DNA of 64,000 bases from Pelobates cultripes (Eukaryota; Chordata; Amphibia; Anura; Pelobatidae). The stretch covers positions 15,977,032 to 16,041,031 of the forward strand of contig OW240918.1 of the NCBI GenBank assembly GCA_933207985.1, given 5' to 3'. Made by a program: the position numbers and the translations under genes. A model generated the notes under the pieces. The model worked only from the letters and a program-made list of their open reading frames with translations. It was not told where the DNA came from and made no database searches. This document shows positions 11,431 to 23,400 of the stretch, in pieces. Each line of letters starts with the position of its first letter. Within the stretch, counting starts at the first letter, position 1.

Positions 11431-11709
11431 AAATAACCCTTTAATGTTCACTTCTATTTTGTCATATAAGCAGTATAAGTAATACAAAAACACGTAACCT
11501 TTGATTTTCTTTAACTGAGATAACCGTATTACTGTTTTAATCCTAAATAAACATATTTTGCGAGGTAAGTGCCGAGTGAAATACTGCCATTTCATACCAT
11601 ATACTCTTGAACTATGCATTTGCCATTGTAATGCTAGTAATGAAGGCAAAATTTTCTGATTTCAATTTTATGATCTTTGAAAAGATAAGAAGGAACTTTA
11701 AATATATAC

Positions 11710-11844
11710 CTTGGCAATTGCAGTTTGCTTATACATGCGCGTTATCTGGCTCATGACCTGGATAAAGGGGCTGCCGGACTCAGAGCCCCCAGAATCTGGA
11801 AACCTTATCAGTTTCTCCCACTCTTCAAAACTGCTGTTCATTTC
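11710..11844 (-). CDS. ZRANB3: ZRANB3 exon 8, last coding exon in the window
   Basis: The acceptor TTTCGCACAG precedes 135 nt encoding EMNSSFEEWEKLIRFPDS, a serine/glycine-rich insert (GGSESGSPFIQ), then VMSQITRMYKQTAIAK. It matches human ELNTSFEEWEKIMRTPNS and ITRMFKQTAIAK. The donor is GTATAT (11709-11704). The next expected exon (AGAVKDY..., start of the second helicase lobe) is not found at lower coordinates, where L1 sequence dominates. Confidence 0.94.
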
Positions 11845-14800
11845 CTGTGCGAAAAGAATAGGAGCTGTTTACGGTACAGAAAGGGCAGGCAGATTAAAGC
11901 AGCTGTGAGCAGTGTCCCACATTCTGTCAGCAGCAGAGAAAAATCGAACACACACAACAATGAACAAAAGCACAGTAAAAGCATAAAAATAAAGTAAAAA
12001 CATTTCTAGCACCTATAACATAACTTAAAAAAAAATAAAAAAAATGGATCAAAACGCAGAGGAGGGTCAGTCACGTGAGCCTGCCAAATATAGACGTGTA
12101 GCAAGAAAGAGCTATGAGGAGTGGTAAGATTAGGATGCTCTCTTTTCAGCAAACTAAATCAATAGGGAGAAAAGGGGTTCGTGGCAAATTACGCTCAGAG
12201 AATATACGACAGTATATTTAATACAGGAGACTCATTATTTAAAAATCTGCAGGTTGTTTTCAGGGAATTGTATTTTAACTCAATGGGGACACTGGCAGAG
12301 TTCTCTAGTTAACTTCTTTCAGCCCCATGGGGGTGAAGAGATGGTACAAAAAAAACATGCATCAATGTATCATTCTGACAGTCTCATTTATCATTTGCAT
12401 AATAATGAGGAGGCTTGCTTAGTGATTATGACAATCTAAAGATCTATGTAAGCATAATATTTGAGATTAGAAGATAAGGGGGTTATTTACCACTGTATGT
12501 GACCGTATATTGAACATAAATTATATGAACAATATGCGTGAAAATGACAGCAACTGGAAACTAGAGGTATTTTCTAAGGTGTACCGTAAGGGGATTGTAC
12601 AATAAATATAGAGTAGGCACACCAACTTATAAAATATGAAGCAATTTGACATATGAGTGGACTCTAAAACCCGTATTCATATAGAAATGAACCCTAGGAA
12701 TATGGTGACAACACAAAACTCACAGGGTCCTTTCCAGTGTACAGCATTTATTTTCTAGAAATAGAACAATTAACCATCAAAAGAAAATGGTCATGATTTT
12801 TTTTTTTTATTAGTAATAAAGCATTTGAATAAATATATATTTTTAGTGCAACCCCTTGCACTCTTGGGGCAGCCAATGTTCAGTCTTCTTTGGTAGAAAG
12901 CACAATATATCTAACCGAAAACAAAGTAAAACTATGCGGTCATGGATGACATCATAGGGAAACATTGAGTACCGTATATACTAGAGTATAAGTCGAGTTT
13001 TCCAGCACATTTTTTGTGCTGAAAAAACCCCACTCGACTTATACTCGAGTCAATGCCTGTATTATGGCAACTAACATTGCCATAATACAGACAAGGACCG
13101 CCGGGCTCATTACAAGCCCGGCGGTCCTGTTGGGGGCTGGCAGCGAGCTGTTACTTATCTTTCCTGCAAGCTCCTGTCAGCTCCCTTCACCTCCGGTCCG
13201 GTCAGCTTCCCTGTCAGCTCCACTGAAAATCTTGCGAGAGCCGCTGGGTCAGAGAATTGCCACGGGATACAGCGGCAACGCTCCGTGTGGCAGTCATACC
13301 GCGAGACTTACAGTGGAGAAGAAGGGAACTGACCGGACCGGAGGTGAGAGAAGGGAGCTGACAGGAGCTGCAGGAAAGCTAAGTTACAGTTTCCTGCCAG
13401 CCCCCCTCCTACACAGCCCATCCACTGGACCACCAGGGAATGAGAGCCCCCCTCCCTGGCCAGCTAACAAGCAGGGAGGGGGGGGGGACAAAAAAATATA
13501 AATAAAAAATAAAATATTAAAATAAAATAATAATATAAATTAAAAAAAAAAAAAATTTAAAAAAAAATGCCCACCCCCCACCAAGGCTCTGCATCACATA
13601 CACACACTGCATTCATACACACACACACACACTGCATTCATTATATACACACACTGTAAATAAATATTCAATTGATATAATTTTTGGGGGATCTAATTTT
13701 ATTTAGAAATTTACCAGTAGCTGCTGCATTTCCCACCCTAGTCTTATACTCTAGTCAATAAATTTTCCCAGTTATTTTGGGTAAAATTAGGGGTCTCGAC
13801 CTATACTCGAGTATATACGGTATCATATAAATGTACAATTTCAGACATTCAAACAGTGCTGTGTGTTAACAGATAAGTGTGCTTCTGACTAATAAGGCAG
13901 CACTGGAAAAAAACAAAACATGTATGTATTTATTACAATTCATTAAACACCACCAGTAATCTATTAAATTTAGTTTTAAAAAAATAAATAAAAATAAAAT
14001 AAAAAAATTGAGGCATTGCTGGTCTAGGGATTTCTACAGAGTTATACTCCACATGGGAACAAGAACTGCAATTTTAGAAGCTGACCTGCAAGGGAGTAAG
14101 ATTGAAAACTTCTCTGTCTGATTTTTTTTTTTTTTTTAAAGCACTGACCAGAGGTCCTACGATTACATGCTCTGTCTGCGGTCTTTGAGAGAAGCCTGCA
14201 AGTATGACTCCATAAAATTGCAACATATATCATAGCTTACCACTCTTAAACTCAGAATGTTACAGGGTAGCCTTGCATTAACAGTGTAGCTTTAATCCAT
14301 CATGTCGCTTTTTTTTTTTTTTTGGAATGAGCAACAAGCAGAATTATTCCTTTGGTGTCATGGTGATTTGCCCCAATTTTGCTCTTGCAGTTTTTGTTTT
14401 ACCAAAAAAAAAAAAAACACATGCAATAATGCACAGTGCCTCTATATTTATAGACACGGACACATTTCCGATTAAATTTACATCATGCATCAACACAAAT
14501 GCCAACTGAATCCTATGAAAGTCATCCGAAGGGCAAAGCAAGTTGCTCAGATCATTCGCTCTGTGCAGTCTACCTTAGCTACATCTTTGGAAAGATCAAA
14601 TGTAATCCGCTGTCTGATTTTAGGCGGGAGTTGAGTTAAAACCTCGTTTTTTAATCGCCTGATCATGATGCTGCTTAAACGCTGGTGTAATTCATCTAAA
14701 TTGGATGCTCCTCTGTAATCCCATTGAGTCCTGTTGCCAAAGTATCTAGGGGAAAATTAAAAAAATAAAACAAAAAAAAATAAAACACACTTGAAAATTC

Positions 14801-17800
14801 TATCTAAAAAGCTATGTTAAACACTCTTGCTGCTGTAGAGGCCTGCAATGTACAAAAGAGCAATTGATGCAGGCCTCATTGACATGGAAGAGAGTTGACA
14901 GCATTAATATTCTTTGCAAGCTGTGACACCTTTTGCAATACATTTCATAAACACTATCTAGATCTGTGTTGTTGAACACATGCATGCATTCCCAAAGGCA
15001 TCCTTTCATCTGCAAAGCTTAAAGCAGACCAGTATCCTCAACAAACGGTGGAATTCAATTACAATTTTATAGCATTTTAGCTAAGTCAGGGTCTGGTGAG
15101 AGCCAGTGACTTAGATATTCAACACGAAGCGTTAGCTTCTATTTAATGCAGAGCCCCAGTTACATACATTAATGGGAGCTGGGGCTGCCGCAGAGGCACA
15201 TATCCTCAGGCATATTCATCATTCTTTCACAAAAAAGTGTATGGAGGGATACTTAAAATAGGAAGAAATAAAAAAAAAAGTTGATATTTAACGTAAAATC
15301 ACATTCTTTGACTAATAAGTACTTAAATAGGAAAAGTTATCAGTAGGCTGTAAACACCATGGCTGCATCAATGTTAAGAAAAATATGACACGGCACACTA
15401 ACCTCTGTGCACGGCAATATGCTGGCTGTGCATTATAGGTGATATAATAAAGCGTATTAAAGTGCTAGAAACTGAACAATTAATGTGTTAGATAAGCCAG
15501 TGTTTAACAGCTTGCCTTGTGAAGTTTTGCCCATGTGAGAGTTCTCACACCTCATTCCCCCGCCCCGGGGCATCTCACACCTCATTCCCCCGCCCCGGGG
15601 CATCTCACACCTCATTCCCCCGCCCCGGGGCATCTCACACCTCATTCCCCCGCCCCGGGGCATCTCACACCTCATTCCCCCGCCCCGGGGCATCTCGCAC
15701 CTCATTCCCCCGCCCTGGGGCATCTCGCACCTCATTCCCAATCTCTAAAGTGACACCCACCCTACCCTTGTTAAGGTACCTAAGAACCCAGAATTTACAA
15801 GTTGTATCCATTTAACTTGGTTTTGGGAATTCTCGTACAGAGGAAACTTTACTGACATTTAATTACCATCATTAGAACATGGTATGCTGATAGCAATATT
15901 TCCCTGTAATGCCAAACATTAACAAGAACATTGTGTGAGCCACTTGAAAGTCCCTCAGAACAAATCATGAAGCCTTATCTATCTTTGATCAGTCTTTTAC
16001 GCAATTTGTGTTTCTCTAAAATTACCAGAGGTATCCCTCTGGCACTCAGAGGGTTACGCATCTACAAATCACATCATGAAAGCTCACTTAAGAGTATAAT
16101 AATGTGTATTGCCTACCACTTCAATAAAAAGAAAAAGAATGGTAAAGAATACAGCTCAGTTTCTATAGGTAATAACCCTAGTTATCTCACATTTAATAAG
16201 CTAGGTACAAGCGATTATTAGAAAATAGAAGATTAATGACAGCAAATACCTGACATGAGCATTACAGTATCTCTTTGCGTAATCTGTCCACGTTCCAAAC
16301 ATTCGGGGAAATAAAGCATCGATCTGCATGAAAAGCTAAACAAGTAAAGACAGAAGACTTTATGGAATCACTGAATTCTTTAAAGGGTATTAGCATTAAT
16401 TAAACTGATGAAATGGTGGCACTTTGCAGGTTATAACATTTGCTCGTATATTGTGACAAACTTATCAAATGTAGATACAATATTAGTTAAAGAATTGGGA
16501 AGTGATTGCTCCACAGAGTAACTCCTTGCACATAAAGAAACATTTTGACGCCTGTCACGGAACGCTAGTATAATGCTATCCCAACAATCATCCGCAAACT
16601 GCAGTCCAAGCAAAGGTCGTAAAGCTCATAGCCAAGGTCTATACAGAGCTACACAACACAGGGACTGAGCCCTACAGCCTTACATCGGCCTCATGTCTGT
16701 ACCCTTTACTCTTCTGGCTCGTCTAGTGTTTTAGTTAAATTTTCTAATCACCTGGCTGTTTCTCTGGATTGCTATGTACAAGCACCATACAGTATTACAT
16801 CCTCTGTTTTGCAACAATTGCATATATACTCTATTTTTCATATATTATAACTGTACTTAACCCTGAAAAAATTACAAATAAAGAATGTTAAATAAATAAA
16901 TGATTGATTCTTCAGTATTTCGGATCTCCACATGTCTGCACCCCACTTCTCGGATGTAGCATACTTCCGCTTTTCTAAACCTTCAAAGTACCCCAGTACA
17001 GACATACATTTTACCCAACCATTCCTCTTTCCCAATTTGTTTCTTCTTCGTCCCCCCTTGCTCATCTCTCCCTTCCATCTCTTTTATTAAAACCTCCTAC
17101 AACTTTTTCTAACCATCCCTAGCCATCATACACACATTTAATATCTTTTATAGATTTGCTACATATTTTCACATTTTATTTAAAAATACGTATTTTTCAA
17201 TATATGTTTACGATATCAGATAGAACTTGAAAGAACAATCCATGCGATAGACCTGTCAGTGTATGGACCATGCTAAATATCGTTCCTTCGTCTCTGAAAT
17301 ATCTGTGGACCCTTCAGTCTTGTGGTTAACTCTGGGTACAAGCATTTGCCTAGGGCGGCACTTTTCAGGAGGGTGGCAAAAAACGCCACCCTAAGTGCCA
17401 AGGCAAGTGCTTTGTTTGCCTCACCTCCTGGGTGGGGAGCAAGAGACGGTCGGCTGGCTCATAGTGTAGGCAGGCGGCGAGGGAGCGCAGCCCTCTGAGC
17501 TCTTCTGGCTCCTTCGCACGCCCTTCTATGATGCCGGGAGCCAAAATATGACGTCACTCAGGCCCCGGCAGTTCGTGGGGGAGCAAAGGGAGAGCTCAGG
17601 TCACTCGCCACATCTATTAAGGGCCTGTCCACATCCCAACCCAGCCGAGCACGCAGAAGCAAGCAGCCCTAGGTGTCTGTCCGCCCAGCCAGCAGCCCCA
17701 GCAAGGAGCCCAGAAACGGTGAGTGTATGAGAAAGTGTGTGTGTGCGTGAATGTGTGTGCCTGTCAGAGAGTGACAAATCAGTGAGGATGTTTGTGTCAG

Positions 17801-20458
17801 TGTGCGTCTTTCAGTGAGTATGTGTATCGGAGTGTGTGCATCTGTCAGTGAAACAGTGTGTGTGCCAATGACTGTCAGTGAGTGTATGTCAGTGCATGTG
17901 TCAATGAGGACGTGCGTCTGTCAGTCAAAAAAGTGGCCTTGACACGAAGCGGTGGTGCAAATTTAGATTTAGGGGGTGCCTGAATTTAGTTGTGCCTAGG
18001 GCAGCACAAATCCAAGATACACCACTGAGTACAATTAATATATTTCGGGAGAGAATAGGCAATGAGTAACGCACTGGGCATTTGAACTTTCCCTTGCAAT
18101 TGTTTTTCCTAATGATCTTTTTTTTGTATGCATCTAAGGTTTTGATAACATTTGATACTTTAAGAAAGTAATATACATTTTAAAAATATTTTCACTCATC
18201 CAAATACAAACATGTTTTACATTTATTAAATGTAAAGGAACATGCTGGGCATCATATCATCATCAAAAAGGAGGTTGTTCTGGTGCCAGGAAGTCCATGG
18301 TGCTGGCTTACTTTTAGGGGTTAAACCATTCACAAACTGTTTAAACCCAGTGCCATACCCTGGAAGTCTGTGCTTTAAAGCGTTTTTGAATGGGGAGCTG
18401 CTGATTGGCTTAGATTGTCAGCTCTAAGTCAATCAGCAGCACCACAGTCAGTTGCTGCCTGAGCCTTCCATTATGAAGAATTTCAGAAAACTGAAAGATT
18501 GGGGCAGAACAATCCAGTGCTGGAGCACAGATTTATTCCTAGTTTATCAAACACACGCTGCTAAATGTTAACCAATGCCATGGGCCTCCCGACACCATAA
18601 TAATGTCATAACAGTGTCTTAACAACTGATATACATGTACCCACAGCAACAAGCTCTGAAGTCCTGACAAACTACACAGAGAATAGACATGCATCCAAAT
18701 AAGTTCTAAATCAAACCAGGTCGGTCTAATATTTAACATTTGCTGGTGATTTCCTCTAATCCAATGTACATGCACTAAGTGGATAGCAGTTGTACAGTGA
18801 ATTAGAAAAAATACACTATTCTTATTTGAAGAAGAAAAAAACCTACAGGTATCCATCATTCGTATAACTAATCACCTCTTCAGGTCTTCCAAGAGCTGGT
18901 GTACCAGTGAGAAGCAGGGCTCTTGTAGCTTTCTGAACAATTGGTAACAGGAGCTTGCTCCGAGATGCATTTTTGGATTTCATGTAGTGAGATTCATCCA
19001 CTAAAACCACTCTGAAATGCTGTTTGTTTAATGCATCAATTAATGTCTTGGCATCAGCGGTTAACAAGCCGTACCCCAAAATCGTCACTTTACAAGTGGA
19101 GAGCTTCCTGGAAAGAGAACAGAAAGCAATTTTCCATTAGCGGACTAACAGCAAGTTATGTAAATGGGTTAAAAAACTTTCAAGACCTAATTCTGAACTA
19201 CAAAGAACTACCTGCTACAGTCCGCTTGGCTAAACATACAATGTATTATTGCTGTGGAATCCCTGCTGTCTCAAAGAGATACTAAATGTAAAGGTATAAC
19301 AAACAAGCTAAGTAATGAAATGTATTATGTTATCATTTATATAGCGAAAACAAATTCCGCAGCGCTTTACAATGGGTGGACATGTAGTTGTAACCAGACA
19401 AGTTGGACACACAGGAACAGAGGGGTTGAGGGCCCTGCTCAATGAGCTTACATGCTAAAAAGTGACACAAAAGGTAAGGATAGTATTAGACTGACAGTTG
19501 CAAGAGAGTAATCAGTCGGGAGCTATTAACAGTTTAATTGATAAGCTTTTATGAAGAAGTGGGTTTTTAATGATTTTTTGAAGGAGTGGAGACTGGGTGA
19601 GCATCTAACGGAGGAGGAAAGTGAGTTCCACAGGAACGGTGCGGCCGTCAAGAAATCTTGAAATACATGACTGAGCTTTCTAAGGAAAGCAAACCTTCAT
19701 AATGCAATTTGGTTCTACATGATTTGGGCAATGGCTGGCAAAGCATTATACAAATTGTACTTCTGTAACAGTTGCGAAGCTATCCTGCTTAATGCAGGCT
19801 GGAACGGAGTTGAGTTTGACAAACAATTAGGCAACTTTCGACTTACGTAACATCAGTCTTGTTCTCAATTATAGTGATATCTTCTGGTGACAGGTCTGGA
19901 ATCCATTTCTCCATCTCTTCAATCCATGGATATTTGAGCGATGACGGTACAACAATTAGTAAGGGCCACTCACTGCGGTAAACACAAGCCACTGCAATAG
20001 CTTGGATTGTTTTCCCAAGTCCCATCTAAATAGGAAAATGTTTTACATTTTGACATTGATTGAAAAAGGGAGAAAAAAAAAAAGTAATATAAATATATAA
20101 CAAATTTAAATAATATATAGACAAATTTCATATAGCCTCTCTCATTGGGTCTGCTATTGTAGTAGCAATACCCAGTGGTTAGAATATCAGGAAGAAGAAA
20201 CAAGATGGACAAATACCAATGACTGAAAGAAGAGCTAGAATGGATGTGGAAAGTGACGGCAGTAGTAGTCTCAGTTGTGATAGGAGCACTCGGGGCTGTG
20301 ACTCCCAAGTGGCTTTAACAGATTCCAGGTGGGACATCTGAGACCGCTGTCCAGAAGAGTACTGTTCCAGGAAAAGCCAAGATACTGTACAGAACCCTTT
20401 ACCGAAGAATTAGGAATAAATATAGCACCCTGGAGGGATGTGAAAATAATTTTTTTAG

Positions 20459-20489
<31 letters not shown>

Positions 20490-23400
20490 GTGTATGTATG
20501 TATGTATGTATGTATGTATGTATGTATGTATGTATAGGTGGCGCAAAAACGTATCAAGCACTGTGGTAGTACAGTTGATTTGTTATACATCTACTCATTT
20601 GCTAGGGTTTATCAGCAAACAATCATTGCAGGTATAAACTAAAATGAAACGCAAACGGAAAAAAAGGTGGGGGTGATGGTCAGACCCAGAATGAATTAAA
20701 TTTATATCAATTGTGGTGATTATCTGCCATTTGAGTAACAGAACGCAATAATAATCATTATGAGAAAATGGATGTATATATTTCAATACTGCTGAATGTC
20801 CATAATGGAATAGCAAATAAAACATACATGAATCTGGGGGGAAAAACACTTCCAATATATTCAGGCATTAAGCATATTTCAGCTAAATTATACTTCTGCA
20901 ATCTACATGTGCATTTTCCTCTCCTTTAGCACAGCAATGAAAACCTCCTTATGTCACTCAAATACCTACATTTAGCACCTAAACCTGGAGGAGATTGTGT
21001 CAGCAACAACTTGATGCCAATAATTATCTTTCCATCTGAAGTGACAGGATGAATCCAAATATAGCAAATGCAAAGCAAAATATTCAAATAAAATGGCCAA
21101 TCAGAGGCTGAGAGCAGTCATTTCACATTTATTTCCCAGGGCTGAACAGTCACCTTTTCTCTACACACAGCAATCAGACAAGGAATGGAATCTTAAATAC
21201 GTTTGGAAGATTTTGTCTTTGCGAATGTTGGTGAAGAAATAAAAAACAATATTACAATTATTCTGACGTTATCTGGAAAGCACAATGGAATGGAGACATA
21301 GCATCGACCTTCTGCAGATGAAGTTGCCCTGGAAAAATAGGTCTTCATAACAGTTATTAAAAGACCTTCTTAATTTCAGAAACTTGGAAACAGTATCACG
21401 GGGGGGGGGGAGGGGGGGGAGGGAAGGTTAAACTGTACTTTATGCCTCCATAACATCATCTCAATTAGGAAGAAATATAAACTTATAAAAAAAGAGGTTT
21501 GGTGTACAGGGCAGGTCTTATAGTTGAGGGTCAATATAAGGTGTAACGGCATTAAAGGACCACTATAGTACAAGGAAAACATACTCGTTTTCCTGGCACT
21601 ATAGTGCCCTAAGGGTGCCCACACCCTCAGGGTCCCCCTCAAGCCCGGCTCTGGAAGGGGGAAAGGGGTTAAAACTTACCTTTTTCCAGTGCTGGGCGGG
21701 GAGCTCTCCTCCCCGTCGGCTGAATGCGCACGCGCGGCAAGAGCTGCGCGCGCATTCAGCCGGTCACATAGGAAAGCATTATCAATGCTTTCCTATGGAC
21801 GCTTGCGTGCTCTCACTGTGATTTTCACAGTGAGAAGCACGCAAGCGCCTCTAGTGGCTGTCAATGAGACAGCCACTAGAGAAAATAGGGGAAGGCTTAA
21901 CCCATTCATAAACATAGCAGTTTCTCTGAAACTGCTATGTTTATGAAAAAATGGGTTAACCCTAGCTGGACCAGGCACCCAGACCACCTCATTAAGCTGA
22001 AGTGGTCTGGGTGCCTAGAGTGGTCCTTTAATGAAGTAGACAACGGTTTCAAAAACGTACAGAATTCTTTTTCCCCTTGTAAATGTAAAGTGGCTTCTTG
22101 TCAACAAGATGGTTCTTCCAGCAGGTTAGATGATGGCAATGACTGGGAAGTAACCCATTACTAGTCTTTGTTCTAAATCAGACAATACAAATCCTGAAAC
22201 ATTACACAGGAAGAATTCACACTCTGATCCTACCAAACCCCCAATCCGTGACGAAATACACAGAAAAAATAAACTATATGATCCAAACCAAGCTCTGAAT
22301 CCCTGACACATTATCCAGAGAGAATAGTCCATGATCCAAACCAAGCTCTGAATCCCAGACACATTACACAGAGAGAATAGACCATAATCCAAACCAAGCT
22401 CTGAATCCCAGACACATTACACAGAGAGAATAGACCATGATCCAAACCAAGCTCTGAATCCCTGACACATTACACAGAGAGAATAGACCATGATCCAAAC
22501 CAAGCTCTGAATCCCAGACACATTACACAGAGAGAATAGACCATGATTTAAACCAAGCTCTGAATCCGTGACACATTACACAGAAAGAACAGACCATGAT
22601 CCAAACCAAGCTCTGAATCCGTGACACATTACACAGATAGAACAGACCATGATCCAAACCAAGCTCTGAATCCCAGACACATTACACAGAGAGAATAGAC
22701 CATGATCCAAACCAAGCTCTGAATCCCAGACACATTACACAGAGAGAATAGACCATGATCCAAACCAAGCTCTGAATCCCAGACACATTACACAGCGAGA
22801 ACAGACCATGATCCAAACCAAGCTCTGAATCCGTGACACATTACACAGAGAGAATAGACCATGATCCAAACCAAGCTCTGAATCCCAGACACATTACACA
22901 GAGAGAATAGACCATGATCCAAACCAAGCTCTGAATCCCAGACACATTACACAGAGAGAATAGACCATGATCCAAACCAAGCTCTGAATCCCTGACACAT
23001 TACACAGAGAGAATAGACCATGATCCAAACAAAGCTCTGAATATCATTGACACATTATACAGAGAGAATATACATGATCCACACCAAGCCCTGATTCACA
23101 GAGAGAAAAGAAAGCAGTCATCAATGTATTCTTTAAAATAAAACTTTCAAGGTAGGATAGCCTCGGTATGTATTCTTTCATAATGCCTAGTTGGGGCAGG
23201 CATATGCAATATATGACCGTATACTGGAACTAAACCTCCATTGTTGTTTTTCCTAGGTTAGCCTTTTTTTTATTTTTATTTTTTTTAAATAAAACGATTA
23301 CATTCTGGTAGCTTTTAAATTCCCTTTAGGGAGTAAATGAGTGCGCTGGATCTTGTATGTTGTATGAATTATCCCAAGCAGCACCCTCTTAATATATTCA

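Larger units (their letters stand above)
1..11709 (-). other. ZRANB3 intron 8 (incomplete), largely nested L1 sequence
   Basis: No ZRANB3 exon is visible between the donor of exon 8 and the window edge. About 8 kb of it is two L1 elements, one inside the other. Bases 1-1411 and 1493-2425 are AT-rich intronic sequence with A and T runs and chance ORFs. Bases 11031-11340 show T/A-rich sequence and nothing recognisable. The intron continues outside the window. Confidence 0.7.
16336..18875 (-). other. ZRANB3 intron 5
   Basis: Holds a hAT-like fragment (17349-18027), a possible MITE remnant at about 18240-18500 and an isolated monomer (18649-18700) related to the 22.3-kb minisatellite. Bases 16340-17340 show nothing recognisable. 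Confidence 0.8.

Noticed and set aside
1..11709. Next ZRANB3 exon (start of the second helicase lobe).
   Set aside because: I looked on the minus strand for AGAVKDY-like and AHHLSML-like coding and found none; it is probably outside the window.
15457..15815. ORFs of 72-98 aa on both strands.
   Set aside because: They come from the 30-bp minisatellite whose unit length is a multiple of three.
21552..22031. piggyBac assignment of the TTAA-flanked MITEs.
   Set aside because: piggyBac ends usually begin CCY; AGG-type ends next to TTAA fit Kolobok/T2 better, though no transposase is present to prove it.
22278..23105. CRISPR-like array.
   Set aside because: The repeat has no unique spacers, the unit is contiguous, and the context is a vertebrate intron.
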